NCBI GenBank assembly: GCA_008921705.1
Contig: VFFE01009051.1
Coordinates: forward strand, 3,100,343 to 3,164,342
Direction of reading: 5' to 3'
Source of the DNA: Burhinus oedicnemus
Taxonomy: Eukaryota > Chordata > Aves > Charadriiformes > Burhinidae
DNA: 64,000 nt
The notes below the pieces were generated by a model. It was not told the origin of the DNA, did not search any database, and saw only the letters and a program-made list of their open reading frames with translations. Numbering within the stretch: the stretch's first letter is position 1; the number at the start of each line of letters is the position of its first letter. Positions 49,336-60,600 of this stretch are shown piece by piece. The position numbers were made by a program, and so were the translations under genes.

Positions 49336-50604
49336 TGAATCCTCTGGAAGACTCAGTTATGGCAGAATTCTACTGTGTTTTAACTGTTCCCTGCTCAAGA
49401 GGCAAGGGTCTAACGTTAAAAAGTGAGTGGATGTGATAACGGCAGGATGGGGGGAGGGGGTTCTTTATGCCTGTCTTTCTGTAAACACATTGCTGCTTAA
49501 ACTTTTTCACCAGTACATACCTGACTTACATCTGTGCAGAATTCCAAAATTTACAGGCTCCTAACACTCCACTGTTATGTGTCCTCTACTCGGTACAAAA
49601 CAGTATCCTAATGATCTGTTAATATTATTATTGCTCATAGCTTACTAGTTATTGCCATTTGCAATTATTTAAAAAAAGTACACAATCAGAATATGAGTTC
49701 CCTCTTCCATCAAATCTAGTCCAGAAAGAATGAAATATTTTTTTCTTCGTTTGACTGTAAAGAGCTAATCACAATTTATTGCCTTTCCATTTTATTCTAT
49801 TTAAAAATATATATTTATGTCCATTTTAAAGCAACCCTTTAGTGTCATAAGCCTGGCTTTCCCAATACATACCATTAGTGCACATCTGGTGGGCCTTGGG
49901 AAATCCTACTGACTAGTGCCTTAGAAATTTTTTTCTTAAATTGTCATCATATTCCTGGAGGCAGGTGACTGACTAAATGGTGACAGGTTATTCCATGGGG
50001 TGCCGTAATCCACAAGCCTGCCCCCTTTCTCAGAACTGAGCCATTTGAGCGTGTCCCTCTGGGCTCAGGCTGAGGCTTTTCAAGCTGTTGCACTGTCCTG
50101 CAGCTGCAGCCCTGACCTCTCCCTTCCTCCTTCTCCAGTATAACGTCATGGGTAAATCTGGTCATCTCGTAGGTGTATTTACATGTAAACTCTGGAGCTT
50201 AGGGAAGGTTTTGAGCTGCCGTCTATACTCAAACTGAATGCAACAGAAAACATTCTGCAAACAGAGAAAGACCTACCACCGTCCAAGGAAAGTGACCATT
50301 TGTAATGGGGTTTAGCAGTGCAGGATGGTTACACAACCATCTCCGATTCAATACACACTAGTTAAATTAAGAGCTTGTGCTTTTCCAGAAGGCAGGGGAA
50401 GGGAATAAAATTTTCTCAGTGCTTTTTAGCTAAAAGGGATGAATGCGGCCTACTTCCCCCTACCCACCCTAGCCCCTTCTAAAAGGTTTTTGTGAGTTAC
50501 TTTAGTGTTCATCACAAAAATCCTGTTTTAGTAGTGATGTCATTTCTCTGCTTAACTCCAGGTAAGTTGAAAATAAAGGAGATTCAAACTTCTCAGAATT
50601 AGGC

Positions 50605-50622
50605 GGGGGGGGGGAGGGGGGG
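50605..50622 (+). repeat. G-run pair in the JADE1 3' UTR (antisense)
   Basis: Ten G, one A, then seven G. On the + strand it could fold into a G-quadruplex; the JADE1 transcript carries the C-rich complement about 170 bases after the stop. Confidence 0.7.
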
Positions 50623-50789
50623 AGCGGAAAAAAACCCAAACCAGCTTTAAGTGCATGTAAACATGTTTACACAGCTCAGGAATAATGGGTTATCAATTTG
50701 TCAGTCTGTAGCCATATCTAACAACTCTCCTCTCTCACACCAATAAATAACGTGGAGTTGGCTTGTAGGCAGTGACTCCCTGTGTCCGG

Positions 50790-51691
50790 TCAGGATGCCA
50801 GGATGCTTCTTCTGATAATGTCCGTCCTTCTGCTGATAGTGCTGTTTGGACTGAGCCTCTGCTGCCTGCACTTCTTTTCAGGCACTTCAGTCTCAGAGTC
50901 GCTCATTTCGGCATCGGGGATGTACCCATCATTCTCGCTGTCAGGCTTTAGCTTGCTTTTTGCCCTGTCCTTCGGTGAAACTCTGCCCACACCCAGGTAG
51001 GGGTAGCTGGAGTTTTGGCGGCAGGTCTCCTCTGGGCTCTCGCCCTGCTGTTGCCTCTCCCCCTTCTTTGGAATTCGGAATCCGCCCCAGTTTTTCACTG
51101 GGCTTGTGGGTGTCGTAGGCACTTTAACTACTGTCTGATTAGAGTTTACTTTGACAAGACCCCCGTTGCATTTAGGCACTATATCCCTCCGTGTGCCAGG
51201 TGCTGACCTACCACTGGAGTGGTTCACAGCCCTTTTATTTTCCGATTGCCTCTGAGAGAGTTCTGTGGGTCTCAGGGGTTTGTGGTTGTGTTTAGAAGTC
51301 TTTTCCTTTAGTTCCGCCTTGATCACCTCAGACTGTGGACGATTGTCTCTTCTTTTTCTGTGGTCTGGTATCACTATGCCATTTTTCTGCTGTGCTGATA
51401 CAATCCGTGTTTCTGCAAAGGTCTTGTCAAAATTTAAAAAGCTGCCTGGAGCTGCACCGCCCTCCCTTTGGCTGGGCTGCCTCAGCAAGGATTTGCTGTC
51501 ATTCCCAGAGCTGTTTCTTACTCGGTCTCTCTTGTGTGGTTTTTTCAAAGAGTGGGTTAGAGATGTGCCCATTTGTTTCCTGAAGAATGCAGAATGCCAT
51601 TTCAAATCCTCGATCTTGGGGGCATCGGGGCCCAAAGATGGACTATTGAACAACACCGTGTTCTCCATTGAGGGGAATGAGGAAGGCACAC
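50790..51691 (-). CDS. JADE1: JADE1 terminal coding exon and stop
   Basis: The exon follows the acceptor CATTTAG, completes Gly and continues [40 protein letters not shown], the Ser/Lys-rich tail, [20 protein letters not shown] and [15 protein letters not shown], then TGA at 50790-50792. The 902 nt hold 299 complete sense codons, the split Gly codon and the stop. The tail is basic and probably disordered. Long ORFs on the + strand here are antisense shadows. Confidence 0.96.
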
Positions 51692-54600
51692 CTAAATGTA
51701 AACAAATTAAGTTCGAGTCAAGCAATTCCATGTCTGGGTAAATACCGCTTTTCAATGTACCTATTTTAACTCTGTTCCTCATGACTGACAGGGTCTTCAG
51801 CATAAATGGGCATTTGGTAACATATCCAGCACCTTTACATCACGATTACGTGGGTGTGTTGTGGTTTCACAACACACTGCTGGTGTAGTTTACTTTCCTG
51901 TAGCCATGCTGCACCTACTTACACTTGTAGCAAACAGCAATCCCAGCACTACTACATTCACTAAGACAGATTCCTCAGAGAACGGAGAAAAAAAACAGCC
52001 AGCAAGTGGATCTGATCGATTCCGTCTAAAATATGGTTTATTAGTGACTGAGTATTTTAAGGACAATCTAGTTAATGCAGTAACTTTGAAGTTATTAATC
52101 TTTCTGAGAAAAGACTACTGCCAATGGGCTTAGCTTTTAAAACCAGAGTGCTACCTTTTCAAAATTTGTTTCTTTAAACTGCCATCTCTGATGCAAAGAA
52201 GCACATACTAAACACTAATGCGGTGGCACTAATAAACCACAGCCTTCCTAGGTACCATATGGCACCTGAATGTAGGTCATGGTCTCCCTGTCATAAGGAG
52301 TCATTAAAGAATCACACCAGAAAGGATCTGAAGCAGCAAGCCATCCAGCGCCCCGTGGATGAGAACACAGACTTACCAGTTTCTATAGCATTACCCACCA
52401 TCAGAGCTACACAGAGTCTCATTTTTTCTTCCGATCTGCTGATGCATGGTGGACTACACAAGATTTTAATGAGAATAAATGACATCCTGTTTGTCCTTCA
52501 AAATTAGTCATTAGCCTGTAATCAGACCTTTCAATGCTTGTGCCTGTGGTCTTATGTGAAAAAGATATAAACAGTGAAGCATACCTGAAACTCCTTCTTG
52601 TTCCAGCTGCTTTGCGTAGATATTAAATATCTGTTCTTGAACTTTGCAAACAGATCTCTTGATTTTTTCCCTTCGGGTCACCATGTAAGTGAGATTGCGC
52701 ACCTAGAAGACATCAAGTTGATGAGTTTTACATGAATTGTGTTTCTACAATGTTGTCAATCTGTGCTTTGAATTAATTCAGTTTAAGTACTATACACCAT
52801 TTAAGCAAGTTAATAACGTATTTCAGTTTAACCTTCTCCAACACACTTCTTTCTTAGAAAACAGTATTAAGTACCATTTAATTGACAGATTATTCCATCA
52901 CATTTGGGAGGGCCGCAGCACAGAAGTAACTTCTATGAACACCTGAATCACATATGATTATATATGATACCTGGTATATATATGATGATACCTAGAAAAA
53001 TGCTGGAAATGCTTAAATATACTCAGTATTAAATAGCACCATTTGCTTCTTATTGTTTGAGACACAACAGAAAATTATACTTAATTAATAGCATGAAAAC
53101 GCGGAGAGCAGTACCAGTCTTTCTTATGACCCTGCCATTACAGTACGATTGATCAAAATAAAGGCAGGCCAGTCTGTTCATGCCACAGCACATGGAGGTA
53201 GCAGGGACTGGAAACAGTAACAAAATGATTATTTATTTTTACTATTTTGGGGTTTTTTAGAAGAAAACTATATTTCTGCCGTAAAATGTGACTGTCTAAT
53301 CTAGACAGCTGTGTAAGTTTCACAGCCGCCACTCTCCCAGAGCTTCATAGTCATTTCTTTCCCAGATGAGGGACTCTTGGAGAAGTACAAGTGGGTGTTC
53401 CCAAGGTTCCTCCTCTCTCAGTTCAGTGGAGCTGCGTACCGCATGGCGCCCTGTGGATTACAACCTTGTAGCTGATCTCACAACCGTTAACGAGGAGACA
53501 TTTAACGAGCGTGACTGGTTTTGCTAAGGCTATTTAAGGCTTCCAGTCCCGGGCCAGCCAGTACTTTTAAGTACCTGTCATTACTCTGTGGATTTGAATG
53601 GAAGGGATTCGTCTAGCCTGGTACCCTTTCTGATACAGCCCATGGCCGCCTGTTCTTTGCCTTGCCTGATCCAAGCTGCCCAACAGACGTGCTATGTCCA
53701 CAGAAGTACCTGTTTCCTTAGGTGAACTGGATGACACGATTTCAAAATCCGTTTCTAGATGGATGATGCTGTCTCTAATATCATTCATGATCAAATCTAC
53801 CTGACTTTGTTTTCTCCTCTTCAACTTTGGTCCCTTTTTTTTTTTTTTTAAATCCAAGATAACTTGGACGTACAGTCAGTGGGAACAACAGAGTAGTAAA
53901 ATATTAAAAATATTACTAGAATGATGTATCCTGTTTTGACATCAGACTTAAAAATGGAAAGGATACATACAGAATAAGATCCAGAGAACACACTGACAAA
54001 CTCAAGTTATTTAGCTGATCAAAGAGAAGATTAAAAGAAATCTTGAGTACACGGAGCAGAAACAAAACATACTAGGTAACAGCTACAGAAGGGTCATGGA
54101 CTGGAAGTTGAAACTAGAAAAAACTTCAGAAGAAAAACTGCAGTGATTCATTAAAAGAGTAATTAGCCATCAGGATCCTTTACAAAGGATGCAGTAGATG
54201 TACAAGCACCGCTGTCCTGATTTTAAAGACTAGATGGTATTCTGGAAGAAAGGCTCTAGGTCACCCACAGGCTACTGAGGCTGAGGATCCCTGCTGCGCC
54301 AGGTTCTGTATGTGGCCTACACGAGGAGTATGCTGTGTGAACATGAAGACCTGAAATAATTTCAGTACTCCTTCTGGCTCTAACATATCTTAAACTCTAC
54401 TAGTTAACCCAAACAAACAAAAAACAAAAAGGAAGAAATTCAGGTCGTTGCAGCATCAGATGTACTTTATATGAAACACCAAACTGATCCTACTGAACTG
54501 TTCTTTAAGCATTGAACACCTAATTGAGTGGAATATCACGTGCCTCCCAAACCTACTACACAGACAGCCCAGTGAAAGGTCATCCTACTGTGCTGTGGCA

Positions 54601-57600
54601 ATGAAAAACAGGTCTGCTGCAAATCAAGCTAAGTTTCATAATCTTTTCCTTCTTGTGCACCAGATGAAAGGAGCAGAGAAAGCCCTTAAAGGCCAAAAAA
54701 GCTCCAGCTGGGAGTTGCAGTACAGTCCACAGCCATCAATGTTAATCAGTAAAAAAGCAAAAGCAGAAATACGACAATCCAGTTATAAAGAGATTGGCTA
54801 CTACAAGCCAAGACCCGGTGGCCCTGTGAACTAACCCTCTATTTGAAAAAGCTAATTGGTGTGCTCTCTACAAATTTACTGTTAACGGTCTTTTCTGACA
54901 ATATGACTTTGAGTTAAGATGCAGCCTGGAGTGCCTGCATGCAATGGCAATAACTGAGAGCATAGTTTTGGCTAACGAAGGCCAGCACACCTCGCACAAG
55001 CGCAGGCAGTGCCGTGGCTTACCCGCTCTAGATCCTGCCGGAGGTGTGTGAAGAGCTGCAATCTTCTGAACAGAACATCCTGTTCCCGTTTAGCCAGATT
55101 GTCCTCTTCGTCCTTCTTTGGAGTAATCAAAGGCTTATTGAAGTTGGCTTTTCTCTTCAGCTTCCAGTACTGGTACAGGAATCCCACCGGCTCCTCAGGC
55201 AGCCGCAGCGCTTTAGCCACTTCTAAAGACTCAACAAACGTATAGAACTCATCCTCCAGCTGCTGGAGCTTTTGCTTGCGGAGGCTGACTCTGTGGGCCT
55301 CCTGGTTTTGATCCATGCTGTGGAAAGGGTCCATGTGGGCAGGAAGAGAGCTGTCCTCAATCCTGTTCCCATTCTCCTGGCCTGGGCTTTCATTGTAATT
55401 CTCATCATCCGCTTTCTTTGTGGAGCTGTGCTTGGGACAGTACGACTTAAATTTCACCTCGTCGTTCTCTGCCAGTATGGTCTTCATCTCCAAGCCACGG
55501 TCAAATGCACAGGTGACATGGAAGGCTGTTCTGCAGTTCTTCACTGAACACTACAGAAATTAAATTAATCAAATATAAATTTAAGAAGCCACGCTGCCTA
55601 AAACTATTCGAGCAGCCAGGACTGCTTTGGAAGAACAACCCTGTTACTGCACTCTGCTTCTAAGCTGGAGGTACTTTCTTTCTCTCTTTTTAATTAGGTT
55701 TACGATTTAGTGCTTTCAGGCCAGGCAACGATCAAGTGGCCCAGCGGGACAGGAGTGGTTAACCCCCCCAGCCCAATCACGCTGTTCAATAACCAGCAAA
55801 TCCACCAGAGGAGTGTGCTTCCCGTCACCAGAGCCACTCACATACGGCAGCGTTACACAAAGGAAAACGTTCCCCCTTTGACTGTGCCAGCGTGAGCGAG
55901 AGGGAAAAACATCTCGGTGGCTCCAGGCCAGTCTGGTACTTTTAATTAAAAGTCGCTCCCAGCACCTGGAGCCGTGCTACCCAAAAGGCCTCAACCGAGG
56001 GGAATTTTTTTTTTCCTGTTATCCCAATTTTATAATATCAAGTATTAAATCACTGTCAATCACTACTTCACTGACTACAGCCTTCACTTCACCTGGGAGA
56101 TGAGGAGAACAGGAAATTCAGTTTTTTGTCATTTTTCTTCCCTCCCAGTGAACCCAGCCATCATGGAGTGATGGGTACTAGTTCAGCTGATTTAGCACTT
56201 AATTATATGTCACTTCCTCTTGCAAAATGCTGTCATAGCTATCGCCAGCCACAAACTGAAAGGTTTAAAAATATATATATATATGTATGTATATACACAC
56301 ATGCATACATATGCATTTGTATCAACTCACACCTCTGCCTCCGGTGAAAAGAATTTAAAGTGGAAATGAACATTAGTGCTATGAACTAGGAGGAAACAAA
56401 ACTATGCTTAACCCAAGCCACCTAACCTAGAAGAGAAACGCACTGCACCAGAATGTTTATACAGTACTTTTTGCAAAGAAGCCAAGTATCTTTCTCCTCT
56501 GGGTTTTCCTGCTCAGGTTGACTCAGCAGCCAGATGGCATATAAAGGTTCAACAGAGTTTAAACTGCAGAAGTTTCAAACGAACATTCTTTAATAAAGTC
56601 AACATATAAAAGGAATTAAAAAATACCGAAGCATCTTTTGCCCCTTCCTCTCTTACTAACAAACGGGAAAAGCAGCCCAACTGGAAGACCAAACAGGACA
56701 GAAGAGTACTTTAGCCATGGTTTCCAAGCTGCTATCATTTAGAATAATTAGCTCTTAGTGTGGCTAATGTTTTATTGGGAGAAGAGGGGAAAGCCTGTCT
56801 CATCGGAAGGAAATCTGCTGAACCTGGGAGATTATGCAGTCTCGTTTTCCCCAGCTTATTGCAGCTGCTCGCTGCCCAGCCTGACGCACACTTCCAGCTG
56901 CCGGCTTTTCTAATTGTTGTGCACATCTCACAACATCTCTGGAGGATCTCGCTCTCAGTTCCTCCAGTGAATGCTGCTGCTTCTCTATTGCAGTGGCTTT
57001 GTATAATGTTCTTCTCTGCTGTATAAAATTTCAAAACACAAATCTAAATATTTCTCACTGCTAGCTTTAATGATACCAAGATTTACACAACTCCTATAAT
57101 ATGTCAGGTAAAACTCTCATTTTTTTGTCCCTCCCCCATAATTTCAAATGCAGAACTGTCTGAAGTGGCAGCCATCAGGCCTGCGTGTCATCCTGTGTCA
57201 TCACTAGAAGGTGAGAGATGGTATCAGAAGAAATATGGAAGGACACCCCCCTCTTCCCTGCACACTAACACACGTAAATACTCAAGCGTTCAACTTAAAA
57301 CTACTATAAGTTACCCCTCAGAACAGGTCTGGAGAACGGACAAAACAATTTCAGCTACATAGCAGCGGCCAAGAGGAAGGGGACAGCTCTGCAAGGAGGT
57401 ATTACGATTGCAAATTTATATGCTGTGGACAGATTTATTTTCTCTACTTAACATTTACTATTTTATACATTCCTTAAATGGAAATGGACTGATAGGTTTC
57501 ACTGGAACTACTGCTGCATTGCTGTTTTACAACTTTTTCTGGCAACCTCATCAAGTGAGTTAGAGCAGAGGAAAAAAGGAAATGGATAAAGCCTAATTTT

Positions 57601-60600
57601 TAAAAAAGCGTAGGGCTTTAGCAATTTCTGTGTCTTAATGCTGGTCTTACCATCACGGATCCTGTAACATTAGGCTAGCCGCAAAACAGAATGAGCTCCA
57701 CTTCTTCAAACTTCTTATGAGACACTCACACCTTCCTACCTATCTCGGGGAGCTTTCTGAGGATCATTTTGCTGAATTATATGAAGCACTTCAAAGGCGA
57801 AGAACATTACCACAATACTAAGCTACACTTTCTTTTTCTACACAATCACAACACCGCTCCGCGTGCGTGGTGACCCATTTGTTCTCAAGCAAGGTAGATC
57901 AAAGTTTTGTTTCGTGTCTCAGGAAACCAAGTGTCTCCTCTTTCAAAAATCTGGGGCTTAGTAATGTGTTTTCTCAATCTTTCCAGATTTTAAAATTGTT
58001 CTTAAAATGATTATTTAACATTTCTGAGTGATTTTCCACTGTAACAGATCTGCAAGTGCTTTACAGCTAACAACCCAACATAAATATGCACGTGAAACAA
58101 CACTGCCCGGTCTGCAATGCTCTGGTGCAGATCCATTCAGTTATTTAACAGCAACAGTTATACACAGGCTACAGTGAGAAAGGCTGAATCCAAATCCACC
58201 TGAAACTGCAGCGAGAATTTCAGAAGTATGCAATGAGACAAACTGGCACTGGCCCAAGAATGTGAGTTGTTGGTATGAAGCAAATGACTTTATCTGGCTT
58301 TATAGTTTAATTATTTCTTGCACAGGGAAATCATTCTTTTCGGAATTATGAAGACTACACATTTGTTTTGATTCTGCCCCGTCTCGCTGTTTCGGGCAGT
58401 CATCATGCCTGAGCTCAAGTGAGTACCAGAAGTCAGAACGATAACGTGGCACTGCTTCTACAGCAACGTGAACTGGGAAACTCACACCCAGGAGGTTTTT
58501 TTTCCCCTTAAAAACACCAAGAGCTCCAGAACCTACCCACAACCAATGGAGGAAACAGGGCTCGTTTCCGCAGCTTGCTTGAATCTCAGACCACACCAGT
58601 CAAACAACCTGTTTCTTTCCTACTGGTCAAAAAGCCTAATACTACATGATCAGGTATTCCTCCTCAGCAACTTAAAAGCTGGACCAACAATAAAACAGTT
58701 ACAGAAAAAACAGTTACAGCCAAAACACTCCAATGTTAAGTAGTATCTAAAATTAGAAATTCAAAGCTACAATGAGCTTTATCGTGGAAGTGAAGGTGTT
58801 CACTTCCACTGACTGCACTGAGAGCTGGGCATGCTGAGCACCTTAAAAATTCAGGTTGTTACAGGAAATACTCACGTCCCACTGAGGTATCCAACTTGTC
58901 TTAGAAGTCGCTAAATAGGGTCTAGCAGATAGGTTTCAGCACAGAAGCTTTCAGCATTCAAGCTTCATTTTTGTATGTGGTATAACACAGAAATACAGGG
59001 TTTTCCCTCAACAACATTTTAGTTTTATTTCAGTGTACTAATAAACATATCAGCATACCTACAAATTAGGAAGTCTTATGGGATGAGACCTGGCTATTAT
59101 TAAAATTTTACTAGAAAGTAAGAGCACACGAACATTCAGAAGTACTTTGTGTGCAATTAAGTCCACAGTAACAAACAGGAAATTGATGACAGTTTACTGC
59201 AGATACACATTTTGTGTATCTGTTAAAAGCTGACAAGACAAAACAAAACACACAGAAATTTGTGCAATTAAATTACCTGTATAGATGCTCCAACTTTTTC
59301 ATTACAAAGGCTGCACACCAGTGCCCATCTACTGCTGGGAATGTGAGAAACCTTTGTAATTGGCTCCATTTTTTCTGGGCTTCCAATGCTCACCTAAGAG
59401 AAAAAAAGATTAAAAAACACAGACTGACTATTACACTGTTAACTGAAAAGGGAAACAATTTTATCAAAGAAATCAAATTCCTTGTGTGCATATGCAAAAT
59501 TAGCATGTTCCAAGTTCCTTGGTTTATAAGGAACTAAAAAAATTAAAATTCCTTTTTTAAATAAATCAGTTCCTCGCCGCATGAACAAAACAGTTTCAAG
59601 GTGAAGTCCTCCAAGTTAAAATGATCATAGAGGATGAATATTTTGATTATGAGAACCCACAGGAATTCTCCTGTCACATCCAAACCTTCCTGATGCACCT
59701 TTAATGTTCCGTTTACAAAATAAAATGGTACTTTGTCTGCTTGTTAAATGAGCTTTGCCAGCAGCAAAGGCCTCATTTTTTGAGGCATAATTTTGGTTGA
59801 CAAAGTTAATGTAATTACTTCCTTTACAGATGATGCTTCATCCTGCCAGACTTCACATCTAATTGAAAATCTTTTATACTGTCTTCCTAAGAAGTACCAT
59901 AGATGTCCTACACTCGGGACAGCAACACGCACTGGGTTGAAGTATGTTTTTAACAGATTTCTTGTCTCCCAGAATCACTGCAGCCCTGAATTCCCAGAGG
60001 ATCAGCACCTACCTCTGGAATCCACAGAGCACAGCTAACGTGGACCCACTTGGTGCCACTCCGGGTCGGCTTCATGGCGCCACCCTTCTTGGGACACAGC
60101 AAACACTTGGGCTGAACGCCAAGCGCGCAGGTCCTGCACAGCCAGCTGCCTTCCGGCACCTTCAGGATCCCGTAACACGCCTGTATTCCCATTTATAGAA
60201 AAGGGAAAGAAAACAAAGGAAACAACATGCATTACTTTTTAGCTGTTTACACGTAGCCTCTCACAACTCTCAAAATGTTCTTTATGGAATTTCTAACGTT
60301 ATAGAAACATTAGCTTGTGGAAGATCTCATAAACTTGGCCAACCACATTACCCATTCATTCCCCAAAAAGATCTTTCAGTGAAAGGAGCAGAAGTCATGA
60401 CCAGCTGTTATGGAAAAAACCACTGCCCACTTCAGCTGAGAAAATGAAGAGTGTGTTCACCAGCCCAAAGAGCAAGGGGACTCCCGACAGCCAACCCTGC
60501 CAGCAGTGAGCTAGGATGAAGTTCAGTATCACCAAGACTACACCTAACAGGAACTGGACTGTATTTAACTGAAAAGGCAAGAACCACAAATTCAAGAGCT

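Larger units (their letters stand above)
47990..50789 (-). other. JADE1: JADE1 3' untranslated region (distal end approximate)
   Basis: Non-coding sequence follows the JADE1 stop. Antisense AATAAA hexamers occur at 49791-49796, 49775-49780, 49331-49336, 48168-48173 and 48010-48015. I chose the most distal because GT-rich sequence follows it about 40-60 bases downstream on the - strand. The region also contains a long A-run (JADE1 sense) and a C-run near the stop. The length, about 2.8 kb, is plausible for JADE1, but the end is an inference. Confidence 0.45.

Noticed and set aside
49217..49426. 69-codon ORF containing a long Phe run
   Set aside because: It is translation of the 57-base T tract.
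51265..51741. 158-codon ORF on the + strand
   Set aside because: It lies wholly opposite the JADE1 terminal exon, whose - strand frame matches JADE1 over its whole length. It is an antisense shadow.
54595..54834. 79-codon ORF on the + strand in the JADE1 intron
   Set aside because: Lys/Ser/Gln-rich with no recognisable domain, next to an old LINE relic, with no splice or promoter support. Most likely chance.
59944..60232. Several ORFs of 65-84 codons on both strands
   Set aside because: All are alternative-frame shadows of JADE1 exon C; only the frame with the PHD cysteines is real.
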